Source of the DNA: a virus
DNA length: 26,732 nt
Direction: 5' to 3' (one strand)
IMG/VR virus record: IMGVR_UViG_3300045411_000395
Location: 1-26,732 of that record
The notes beneath the pieces are model-generated. The model saw nothing but the letters and a program-made list of their open reading frames with translations. It searched no databases and was not told where the DNA came from. Shown one piece after another: positions 7,081 to 13,596 of this stretch. The stretch's first letter is position 1. Every line of letters starts with the position of its first letter. The translations under genes and the position numbers were made by a program.

Positions 7081-8307
7081 ATGAACGATCAGAAAAAAGA
7101 CGTAGGATACCTTAGAAAAGCAATTGCATCGCTTATAGGGGCTAATTTTACGCCGGACGAAAAACCGGAAAAAAAGAAAAGGCTGTCGAAAAAAATAGCA
7201 AGGAATTATTTCTACAGGATCGCACTCGACCTGGATAACCTGAAAGCGGCTTTGGATATGGCAAAGTACCCCGACTATCCGAACCGGGAACAGCTCTACA
7301 TCATTTATGAATTATGCTCCAAGGACAGCCACCTTGCCAGCCAGATGCGTACAGCAATCCATGCAGTCCTGAAGAGTGACTTCTACCTTTCGAAGGATGG
7401 AAAGAAGCCGGATGATAAGGCAACTGAGTTCATCAGGACACAATGGTTTAATGATTTCATCGCACATGCGCTGATGGCTGAATTCTGGGGACACAGCCTG
7501 ATCGAGTTCGGGCAGTTAGTGGATGGCGAGTTCAGAGATGTAACCCTTTTCCCCAGGCTGAATGTAATCCCTGAATTCGGGATGGTCATTCCAATGCCGG
7601 GCGCGGTGAAAGGACTGGACTATCGTGAGTATGCCACACAGTTCGCATTGATAGAGGTGGGCGATCCTTTCGACTTGGGTATCCTGGAGCTGGCAGCCAA
7701 GGAGGTGATCGTGAAAAATTACAGCCGGTCGGACTGGTCGCAGTCATCTGAAAAGTTCGGTATGCCGCGCCTGGTGATCAGGACGGACACGCAGGATGAT
7801 AAAGAGATCAGCGAAATGGAAGCTCAGGCGGCTAATTTCGGAACCAATGGCTATGTGATCCTGAACAAGGAGGATGAATGCGAGCTGCAGTCCGATCCGT
7901 CAACCGACCGGTTCAAAATATACCAGGAGAACATTGCCCTGTGCGATGCCCAGATCAGCAAACTGATCAACGGGCAGACGGGGACATCGGACGAAAAGTC
8001 ATTCGTAGGGTCAGCCGAAGTACATGAACGCATACTGGATGATTACACCGATGCACGGCTGAGGCGCATGCAGTTCCTGGTGAACGACAGGCTGATCCCC
8101 TTCCTGGTCGAATGGGGCTATCCGTTAAAAGGGTTCAGATTTCAATATACTGACTTATTAAAGAAGGACCCGCCCACTCCCAAACCAACTGATCCTGATG
8201 GAGGCGACCCGTCAAAAAAAGAACCGGTCTCCCGGCTGGCAACCGGCTCAGGGAGACAATTTCCCGACTGGCTTATGAATATGCCGGCGGAAGGTTGCTG
8301 CCACTAA
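7081..8307 (+). CDS. Portal protein (Mu gp29-like, DUF935)
   Basis: This 408-residue protein follows the terminase and matches the DUF935 portal plan: YDLASQ-type early helices (LYIIYELCSKDSHLASQMRTA), the stretch EFWGHSLIEFGQLVDGEF, FGMPRLVIRTDT, and the late motif LINGQTGTSDEKSFVGSAEVHERILDDYTDARLRRMQFLVNDRLIPFLVEWG summarised here by its key parts QTGTS and the VH...D helix. The portal ring sits at one capsid vertex and passes DNA. The C-terminus (PPTPKPTDPDGG) is a flexible proline-rich tail. It overlaps the MuF gene by 13 nt. Confidence 0.85.
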   Translation: MNDQKKDVGYLRKAIASLIGANFTPDEKPEKKKRLSKKIARNYFYRIALDLDNLKAALDMAKYPDYPNREQLYIIYELCSKDSHLASQMRTAIHAVLKSDFYLSKDGKKPDDKATEFIRTQWFNDFIAHALMAEFWGHSLIEFGQLVDGEFRDVTLFPRLNVIPEFGMVIPMPGAVKGLDYREYATQFALIEVGDPFDLGILELAAKEVIVKNYSRSDWSQSSEKFGMPRLVIRTDTQDDKEISEMEAQAANFGTNGYVILNKEDECELQSDPSTDRFKIYQENIALCDAQISKLINGQTGTSDEKSFVGSAEVHERILDDYTDARLRRMQFLVNDRLIPFLVEWGYPLKGFRFQYTDLLKKDPPTPKPTDPDGGDPSKKEPVSRLATGSGRQFPDWLMNMPAEGCCH

Positions 8308-9425
8308 GCACATTGTTGTGCGAGCTGAGTATTGTTGTTGATGATAAAACTCTGCAGAGTTATGTTAAAAGGATCTATGATCGTTCAGCGGGTCTCGTTG
8401 ATCCTGAAATCTGGAAGCTGAATTACACTGAACTTACCCGTGCCATACAGGAAGGATGGGGTAAAGGTATTTCAGAAATGCGCTTTGACGAACCTAACTG
8501 GCAATACATAGCAGAATTAAAGTATCACACCGCATCATTCGCCGCTTTCAAGAATCATCAAGAGACTGGTGTAATAACAGAACTTCTCATAGGCGAGGAT
8601 GGAAAACCACGATCATGGATTGATTTCAGAAATGAAGCTTTAAAGATTTCTGAGGGCTATAATAAACGATGGCTCCAAACGGAATTTAACCATGCACATC
8701 AAAGCGCACGGATGGCGGGGAAGTGGAAAGATTTTGAGGAGAATGCCGACTTGTACCCGAATCTGATGTTTGTGGCTGTTATGGATGAACGCACCCGGGA
8801 AGATCATGCTGCACTTAATGGAGCGATCTATCCGATAAATGATCCATTCTGGGATACCTATTACCCTCCACTCGACTGGGGCTGCCGGTGCTCGGTAAAG
8901 CAAACCGACTCTGGGACTGAACCGGCTAAGCGGCTCATTGATGTTAAACCGGGTTTTGCGAATAATCCTGGTAAGACAGGTGAGATATTCGATACTAAGG
9001 GAGCCTATTATAAAGGAGCGGGAGCCAAAGATCGTGATGAGATCGACAGGCTTGTCAATGGATTCATTTCGAAACAATCAAGCATAGAAGTAAGAAAATG
9101 GTATAGTGGTATCAACGACTATAATTTAAAGGTACCAAATTCTCCTATCAGTTTCATACTTTCAAATAGTATGGTTCGAACGATCACAGGGAAAACACAT
9201 TCAAACAGAATGGCCCGTAATGAACTGATTTATGATATTAAAAATGTAATTAAAAACAGTAAGCCTGTTAAAGGTCCGGTACCGGATAATAATGCCAGGC
9301 TGAAATATAAGGAATGGTATTATTATGAAATTGAGACTGGATTGAAGGATAAGTTCTATTTGAATTATGTTAAGAGAATAGATGGTTCATGGGAACTTCA
9401 TGCAATAACGGATGGATTGAAATAA
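8295..9425 (+). CDS. MuF (gpF-like) head protein with a C-terminal PBECR-like toxin domain
   Basis: Residues about 60-225 are a MuF minor head domain, with FNHAHQSARMAGKWKDF and the signature RTREDHAALNGAIYPINDPFW...YPPLDWGCRCSV. Such proteins help head assembly and are packaged with DNA. Residues about 260-376 form an extra domain with ISFILSNSMVRTI, KTHSNRMARNELIYDI (H302), WYYYEIETG and YLNYVKRIDGSWELHAIT (H369). This resembles the barnase/EndoU/ColicinE5/RelE-type (PBECR) nuclease domains often fused to MuF. The DNA encoding it is more AT-rich than the head part, which suggests later capture. No immunity gene is apparent in the 112 bp that follow. Confidence 0.75.
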   Translation: MLPLSTLLCELSIVVDDKTLQSYVKRIYDRSAGLVDPEIWKLNYTELTRAIQEGWGKGISEMRFDEPNWQYIAELKYHTASFAAFKNHQETGVITELLIGEDGKPRSWIDFRNEALKISEGYNKRWLQTEFNHAHQSARMAGKWKDFEENADLYPNLMFVAVMDERTREDHAALNGAIYPINDPFWDTYYPPLDWGCRCSVKQTDSGTEPAKRLIDVKPGFANNPGKTGEIFDTKGAYYKGAGAKDRDEIDRLVNGFISKQSSIEVRKWYSGINDYNLKVPNSPISFILSNSMVRTITGKTHSNRMARNELIYDIKNVIKNSKPVKGPVPDNNARLKYKEWYYYEIETGLKDKFYLNYVKRIDGSWELHAITDGLK

Positions 9426-9537
9426 AAAAGAGACTTGAAAAGGACTCCTGTAGTTGCAGACCACAGGCCACTTATATTCAAATCTCGGCTGCAAATATAC
9501 AACAATTAAATCTTAAAAAGCAAATTTATTATTAAAC

Positions 9538-10044
9538 ATGCCTGATTTCAGGAACTTGGGAAAGGATTTAGCCAACCAGGCAAGGCTCGTTCAGAAGCTT
9601 GCCACCGGTGACCTTCAACGCATTATCGGGGTGGAGGGACTTAATCATTTCCAGGCAAGCTGGCAAAAGCAGGGATGGGAAGATCAGGGTGTGCGTAAAT
9701 GGGAATCTCGAAAGGAACCGCTAAAAAAATTCAAAAAGAAAGGCGGACAGCTCGCCAGTTACAAAAAATGGAGAGCGAAGAATGCTAAGCGGGCTATTCT
9801 GATCAGCCACCGCACTGATACAGCAGGAGGTCATCTGAAAGATTCGATCAGCTACCGGATTGCCGGGACACGGGTGATCTTCTACACCGACAAGCCTTAT
9901 GCCCGGGTACACAATGAAGGAGGCAAAGCCGGAAGGGGCTCCGGTTTTGTTATGAAACAACGGCAGTTCATGGGCAAAAGCTACCGGCTCGATATGAACA
10001 TCAAAGCAAAGCTCGACAGGGAAATGGATAAAATTTTCAAATAA
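9538..10044 (+). CDS. Virion morphogenesis protein (Mu gpG-like)
   Basis: This 168-residue protein matches the phage virion morphogenesis family (Mu gpG/P2 gpS type). Its features are an N-terminal helix, FQASWQKQGWEDQGVRKWESR, a basic region, HLKDSISYRI, and the run PYARVHNEGGKAGRGSGFVMKQRQFMG near the end. The family helps head-tail joining or tail completion. It follows the MuF gene after a 112-nt gap. Confidence 0.85.
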   Translation: MPDFRNLGKDLANQARLVQKLATGDLQRIIGVEGLNHFQASWQKQGWEDQGVRKWESRKEPLKKFKKKGGQLASYKKWRAKNAKRAILISHRTDTAGGHLKDSISYRIAGTRVIFYTDKPYARVHNEGGKAGRGSGFVMKQRQFMGKSYRLDMNIKAKLDREMDKIFK

Positions 10045-10050
10045 CATACT

Positions 10051-10239
10051 ATGGACAAAATTCATGAGGACGCTCATAAACAAAGAATGACAGCCCTGAA
10101 GTTCTCAAATTATACCTGGGTGCCGTTCAGGGCTGAAGTACTATTTCAGCATTACGACAGGTTCATCCTCGCAGCGCGTCAATACGACGGCAATCAACCG
10201 GGAAATGCCCGATTACTCAATATTATTTACTTAAATTAA
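10051..10239 (+). CDS. Small hypothetical phage protein
   Basis: This 62-residue frame starts 6 nt after the gpG-like stop and ends 5 nt before the next gene, so spacing supports it. It is basic and aromatic (TWVPFRAEVLFQHYDRFILAARQYDG). No family was recognised. It has no membrane segment or signal peptide. Confidence 0.5.
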   Translation: MDKIHEDAHKQRMTALKFSNYTWVPFRAEVLFQHYDRFILAARQYDGNQPGNARLLNIIYLN

Positions 10240-10244
10240 CAGCC

Positions 10245-10757
10245 ATGTTGAACAATGTTTATACAGCAGTTAAAGATCAGTTGACCACCCTTGAAGCCAT
10301 CAACCTGGTCACGAGGTGGAACAGTCAGCTTCAGTCGGGATTGATTCATACAGAGCCTGCATGTTTCATCGACTTCCCTGCACAACTCAACCTGGAAACG
10401 CTTAACCGGCAAGAACAGATCACTGACCTGGTTATTTCTGTCCACCTGGTAGGTAGGATCGTACGCGACCAGGACGGCAGCGTCGACGATACCCTTGTGG
10501 CTTCGCTTGAAAATTTGGCAACTGAAGTTTATGACCATCTCCAGGGAATGGGTTACGACATGGCTGACAGCCGGCGGCTGTTCAACAGCATGAACCGTAC
10601 CGGCTACCAGGAGGATGCGAATACCCCGGGGTGGATAGACATCATCCAGAATTTTGAATGCATCCTCTACCAGCCTACGGTAACGACTCGCTATACGGCG
10701 ATGGAAAAAATGCCTCCGGAGATCGAAGGAGAAATGGAAAGCCCGATACCGGATTAA
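10245..10757 (+). CDS. Tail-terminator or neck-like protein
   Basis: This 170-residue protein is alternately helical and beta (MLNNVYTAVKDQLTTL, PACFIDFPAQLNLETLNRQEQITDLVISVHLVG, SLENLATEVYDHLQGMG). It resembles the tail-terminator/minor tail U type proteins found after gpG in Mu-like late operons. The functional call is inference from position and fold pattern. Its acidic end (PPEIEGEMESPIPD) is probably disordered. Confidence 0.55.
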   Translation: MLNNVYTAVKDQLTTLEAINLVTRWNSQLQSGLIHTEPACFIDFPAQLNLETLNRQEQITDLVISVHLVGRIVRDQDGSVDDTLVASLENLATEVYDHLQGMGYDMADSRRLFNSMNRTGYQEDANTPGWIDIIQNFECILYQPTVTTRYTAMEKMPPEIEGEMESPIPD

Positions 10758-10786
10758 TTTATTGTTTAACTTTAAAAATTTACATT

Positions 10787-10945
10787 ATGTCAGAAAAAAT
10801 TGAAATTAACATCGGACGTTTAATTGACAACATTGTCATCATTAACACCAATGCAGACGAAACTGCCGAAATGATTAAGCAGAAAATAGAAGAAGCTTTA
10901 CTAAACGTATTGCACGCTGCTGAACAGGCTAAAACTCAAGGTTAG
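10787..10945 (+). CDS. Small hypothetical phage protein
   Basis: This 52-residue frame starts at ATG 10787 after an AT-rich leader like those of other phage genes here. A longer in-frame reading from 10658 would lie inside the preceding gene and is not used. The product is one beta segment followed by an acidic amphipathic helix (ETAEMIKQKIEEALLNVLHAA). Its last 17 nt overlap the end of the convergent gene 10929-11147. No family was recognised. Confidence 0.5.
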   Translation: MSEKIEINIGRLIDNIVIINTNADETAEMIKQKIEEALLNVLHAAEQAKTQG

Positions 10946-11147
10946 GCGTGTTCAATATAAGGTCAAGATAGACCAGGGCTGCTTTAACATGATCGCTCAT
11001 GGTATTGCCTGCATTTTCTGTCATGACCTTATAACAGGCATACCGCAGTTTAACTGCCTGCACATCATTCAACTTTACGGGGCGGGCTTTCAGCGCCGCC
11101 TTGTAAAGTTTTGTTACTTCTTCAGGGGTAGGGTAATGTTTTTGCAT
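10929..11147 (-). CDS. Small hypothetical protein downstream of the repressor
   Basis: This 72-residue helical, basic protein (YPTPEEVTKLYKAALKARPVKLNDVQ...) is encoded 24 nt after the XRE repressor in the same direction, so the two probably share a transcript made in the lysogen. It could modulate the repressor or act as a lysogenic accessory, but there is no recognised motif. It converges on 10787-10945 and overlaps its 3' end by 17 nt. Confidence 0.5.
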   Translation of the reverse strand: MQKHYPTPEEVTKLYKAALKARPVKLNDVQAVKLRYACYKVMTENAGNTMSDHVKAALVYLDLILNTPNLEF

Positions 11148-11171
11148 ATATATAATATAAGGTATGATCTC

Positions 11172-11564
11172 CTATTTCTTATCGAGCGCTTTTCCCAGTT
11201 TATCCAGGTATAAGTTATACAGCATCTCGTACTGGTCGCGGCTTTTGGTTAGCTCTATTATGATCTTGTTTTTATCGGCAAGCAATCGCTCATACAGCTC
11301 GTTCTTTTCGTTTTCGGGTATCTCATTGGGCCGGCTGCCCGGATGCTGCAGCATTTCGCCCGTGCCCTCCAGCAGCCACATCGGGCGAACATTGTATTTT
11401 TTGATGATTTTATGAAATAAATCTATGGTCAATCCACTTTTACCAGCTTCAATTGATGATAAGTTCTGATGAGTCATATTAAAACCATCAATAAATTGCT
11501 TTTGACTCATTCTAAATTGCATTCGTAAACGCTTGATTCTAAAACCTATTTCATCATCTATCAT
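11172..11564 (-). CDS. XRE-family phage repressor
   Basis: This 130-residue protein has an XRE helix-turn-helix at residues 8-66: IKRLRMQFRMSQKQFID, then NMTHQNLSSIEAGKSGLTID and LFHKIIKKYNVRPMWLLEG. The C-terminal 50 residues are a charged coiled coil (NEKNELYERLLADKNKIIIELTK) for dimerisation, with no peptidase domain, so RecA-driven self-cleavage is not expected. It reads away from the early operon, as a lysogeny repressor does, and its start faces repeated motifs at 11565-11650 that may be its operators. Confidence 0.8.
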   Translation of the reverse strand: MIDDEIGFRIKRLRMQFRMSQKQFIDGFNMTHQNLSSIEAGKSGLTIDLFHKIIKKYNVRPMWLLEGTGEMLQHPGSRPNEIPENEKNELYERLLADKNKIIIELTKSRDQYEMLYNLYLDKLGKALDKK

Positions 11565-11582
11565 AAAATTGCGAAAAATAAT

Positions 11583-11650
11583 TCAAATAAAATTTGCAAA
11601 TTCAAATAACGTTTTACTATTTTTGCCGAGTACCTTTTGCAAAGGTAGTT
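11583..11650 (+). promoter_or_regulatory. Early promoter and operator region
   Basis: TTTG at 11593-11596 and TATTTTTG at 11618-11625, 21 nt apart, form a Bacteroidetes-type promoter reading right into the early operon. Two copies of ATTCAAATAA flank the -33 element (about 11581-11590 and 11600-11609), and a related TTCAAACAA lies near 11650. The palindrome ATTTGCAAAT covers the -33 element, and ACCTTT-TGC-AAAGGT is a perfect inverted repeat at 11632-11646. This is the layout expected for repressor sites. Confidence 0.6.
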
Positions 11651-11689
11651 CAAACAAACAACGAATGTCAAATTTAAATTTTAAAAAGT

Positions 11690-11899
11690 ATGGAAACAAA
11701 AATTACAGACAAGCATCAAAAGCAACTTGAGATTGCAGAATCAATCAGAGAGATCGCCAAATCCTTAAACCTGAAAATTCAGGAATTACGATCTTATGGT
11801 GGTCTCCTGAAACTGGCAAAGGGTTCCAAACCCGTCATTATGGTCATCTGTGATGATGAGATAGAACACTTTGATTTTGATATAAAAATTAAGGCTTAG
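11690..11899 (+). CDS. Small early phage protein, unknown
   Basis: This is the first gene after the early promoter. The 69-residue product starts with an amphipathic helix (KHQKQLEIAESIREIAKSLNLKIQELRS) and ends in an acidic beta-type stretch (VIMVICDDEIEHFDFDIKI). In Mu the first early gene is ner, but no helix-turn-helix is visible here. Its AT-rich leader and start context (AAAAAGTATGGAAACA) closely resemble those of the next gene. Confidence 0.55.
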   Translation: METKITDKHQKQLEIAESIREIAKSLNLKIQELRSYGGLLKLAKGSKPVIMVICDDEIEHFDFDIKIKA

Positions 11900-11923
11900 A
11901 ACAAATTTAAAATTAAAAAAAGT

Positions 11924-12139
11924 ATGAAAACAGCAATTACTGGAATGTATGCTTCACTTCTATCAGCATTAGTACGCATTGGTAATAGAGCGAAGCGGAC
12001 CTTAGAAAAACAGCAAGGTCAAAAAAATTCACCTCTTCGCAATACGCAGTCACCTCACGACAATTGCGATACACGTTCAATCCCGATGATTGGGGACTTA
12101 TCCTACATGGTACGTGCAGATGGTACCCGCCATAAGTAA
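11924..12139 (+). CDS. Small early ORF (competing antisense ORF present)
   Basis: This 71-residue frame has a leader and start nearly identical to those of the gene before it, which supports it as part of the early operon. The product is basic and polar after a short hydrophobic N-terminus (GMYASLLSALVRIGNRAKR), with no recognised family. An open frame on the opposite strand, 11937-12224 (95 residues), covers it and has an equally protein-like composition, so only one of the two may be real. Confidence 0.4.
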   Translation: MKTAITGMYASLLSALVRIGNRAKRTLEKQQGQKNSPLRNTQSPHDNCDTRSIPMIGDLSYMVRADGTRHK

Positions 12140-12178
12140 ACCCATGAATCTCGCAAAATTTTTCAATAGCCAGATCGC

Positions 12179-12196
12179 CTCCCGAATTTTCGGGAG
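12179..12196. promoter_or_regulatory. Hairpin CTCCCGAA-TT-TTCGGGAG
   Basis: This perfect 8-bp stem with a TT centre lies between the small early ORF and the BRO-N gene and is followed by TTTCG. It could act as a weak terminator or attenuator in the early transcript. It also lies within the N-terminal coding part of the antisense ORF. Confidence 0.4.
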
Positions 12197-12259
12197 TTTC
12201 GAAAGCAACAGTAACTTTTAACATTTCAAAAATTTTTAAAAACCTCTAAAATTAACAAA

Positions 12260-12952
12260 ATGGAACATCCGAAAAACAATCTTCCGCAAATTTTCACCTA
12301 CGAGGAAGCTCACAAGGTGAGAACTCAATTGATCAATGACGAACCCTGGTTCGTAGCTAAAGATGTATGTGAAATTCTTGCACTGAAAGATGTCTCTCAA
12401 GCTTTGAATGCAAATTCTAACAAAGGAACCCTTGGCTTAGATGATGACGAAAAGCTGAGGTGTAGAATCTACGTATCAGGTCAGAATCGTGAGCTGTGGC
12501 TGGTTAACGAGTCCGGCTTGTACAATTTAATCTTCCGCTCCAACAAACCCGAGGCGAAGCTATTTCGCCGGTGGGTAACGCACGAGGTGCTGCCTGCGCT
12601 TCGCAAAACGGGCACCTACAGCCTGGCTCCGCAACCCGCTAAGAGGGTGCTGGAGGATAACGAAAACACCCTATGGTTTCGCAGCGCCGTAGAATTGGGC
12701 ATTGCCGCCGCCCGTAGCTTTAGCGCCCTGTGCGAGCGCATAGGCATACACAGCCGCAAGCTGCAGCAGATGAATGCCCGCCCCTGGATATACAACGACT
12801 ATGAACTGCTGAAGGTTATGCTGGCCTGCTACGGGCTGGCATACCGCAAGCCCGAAAAGCAGCATAAGCTGCTTGCTACTATACTTGGTATAGAGGATAA
12901 GAACGACAGGATTGAGATGTACAGGCAACTTACGTCGCACGGTTTGATATAG
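12260..12952 (+). CDS. BRO-N family antirepressor
   Basis: Residues about 8-118 match the BRO-N DNA-binding domain: PWFVAKDVCEILALKDVSQALN, LWLVNESGLYNLIFRSNKPEAKLFRRWVTHEVLPALRKTG (quoted in part: NESGLYNLIFRS and WVTHEVLPALRKTG). The C-terminal 100 residues are helical (RSAVELGIAAARSFSALCERIGI...) and resemble the second domain of phage antirepressors. Such proteins commonly counter the repressor or regulate early genes. The central part of the gene is noticeably richer in G and C than the leaders around it. Confidence 0.8.
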   Translation: MEHPKNNLPQIFTYEEAHKVRTQLINDEPWFVAKDVCEILALKDVSQALNANSNKGTLGLDDDEKLRCRIYVSGQNRELWLVNESGLYNLIFRSNKPEAKLFRRWVTHEVLPALRKTGTYSLAPQPAKRVLEDNENTLWFRSAVELGIAAARSFSALCERIGIHSRKLQQMNARPWIYNDYELLKVMLACYGLAYRKPEKQHKLLATILGIEDKNDRIEMYRQLTSHGLI

Positions 12953-12956
12953 GCGG

Positions 12957-13017
12957 GGTTTTCGTTCCATCTTTTCCTCGCCCGGTGAGGTTTCGTCCAC
13001 ACTTTTCCTCGCCTGGT
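12957..13017 (+). repeat. Direct repeat of about 29 nt in the leader of the next gene
   Basis: Two near copies, 12957-12986 and 12989-13017, share GGTTT(T)CGT, an identical 12-nt core CTTTTCCTCGCC and a final GGT. The first copy ends in CCTCGCC-C-GGTGAGG, which can fold. They lie immediately upstream of the tRNA-like fold at 13019. Confidence 0.6.
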
Positions 13018-13018
13018 T

Positions 13019-13060
13019 TCCCGGATGGTCGAAGAGAGGGTCCGACTCCCTCTCCGGGAG
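13019..13060 (+). ncRNA. tRNA-like acceptor/T-arm minihelix
   Basis: TCCCGGA (13019-13025) pairs with TCCGGGA (13053-13059) over all 7 bp. Inside it, GAGGG (13036-13040) and CCCTC (13048-13052) enclose the 7-nt loop TCCGACT. The helices stack directly, as the acceptor and T arms of a tRNA do, with T at position 8, discriminator G13060 and then CA. Only 10 nt replace the D and anticodon arms. It may be a decayed tRNA, a tRNA mimic or a leader structure for the next gene. Confidence 0.4.
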
Positions 13061-13081
13061 CAAAAAATTAAATTTAAAATT

Positions 13082-13330
13082 ATGGGTAAAATGGGCAGAC
13101 CGCGTTTAGGCAAAGAATTAAAGAAACCTTCGGATTACACTTACGATTATCCCGATCAGCGCGAATTAGCAGCCGGGTTGCATCACGGAGATATTACCAG
13201 GCTTGCAGCAGCCACAGGATATTCCGCGTCAATGATTCATGATATGGTAACCGGTAGAAGAAAAATGCCGGACAGGGTGAAAAGGCTGATTGAAAAATAT
13301 CACGATTTGAACCGGCAAAAAGTAGCATAA
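13082..13330 (+). CDS. Small HTH DNA-binding protein
   Basis: The start at ATG 13082 is chosen because the open frame upstream to 13025 runs through the tRNA-like fold, and because ATG 13082 follows the usual AT-rich leader. The 82-residue product has a helix-turn-helix, DITRLAAATGYSASMIHDMVTGRRKMPDRV, quoted in parts as LAAATGYSASMIHDMVTG. Its basic start (MGKMGRPRLGKELKK) would contact DNA. Its place before the transposase fits a Ner-like or early regulator, by position only. Confidence 0.65.
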   Translation: MGKMGRPRLGKELKKPSDYTYDYPDQRELAAGLHHGDITRLAAATGYSASMIHDMVTGRRKMPDRVKRLIEKYHDLNRQKVA

Positions 13331-13341
13331 TAATATAATGT

Positions 13342-13596
13342 ATGAAAAAAGCATTACAATCTTCTGTCCTTTATTTTCACCGACTGGGTGAAAAGGTTTA
13401 CATCGATGGATACAGGAATCCTTTCAAAATCATCAGCAAAGCAAGCAACCTGGTAACGCTCCGGCATACGGTTACCGGGTGCAAGATATTCCTGAGTCCG
13501 GGATGGAAATGCAAGGTCAAAACAACCGGCATTACGCAAGCCGACTTGATGCAGATTGATCCGATCGGTTACCTCCAAAACCAGGGACTGCTATGA
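13342..13596 (+). CDS. Small protein before the transposase, unknown
   Basis: This 84-residue protein is rich in beta-type segments (KVYIDGYRNPFKIISKASNLVTLRHTVTGCKIFL). It overlaps the transposase start by 4 nt (ATGA), so the two are coupled. No family was recognised. The spacing argues that it is a true early gene. Confidence 0.55.
   Translation: MKKALQSSVLYFHRLGEKVYIDGYRNPFKIISKASNLVTLRHTVTGCKIFLSPGWKCKVKTTGITQADLMQIDPIGYLQNQGLL

Noticed and set aside
9426-9537. Immunity gene for the MuF toxin domain
   Set aside because: The 112-bp gap has no adequate open frame, only a weak CCTGT/ACAGG hairpin and AT-rich leader.
13025-13081. Upstream start for the HTH gene at 13025
   Set aside because: The extension would translate the tRNA-like helix, and ATG 13082 has the AT-rich leader seen before other genes.
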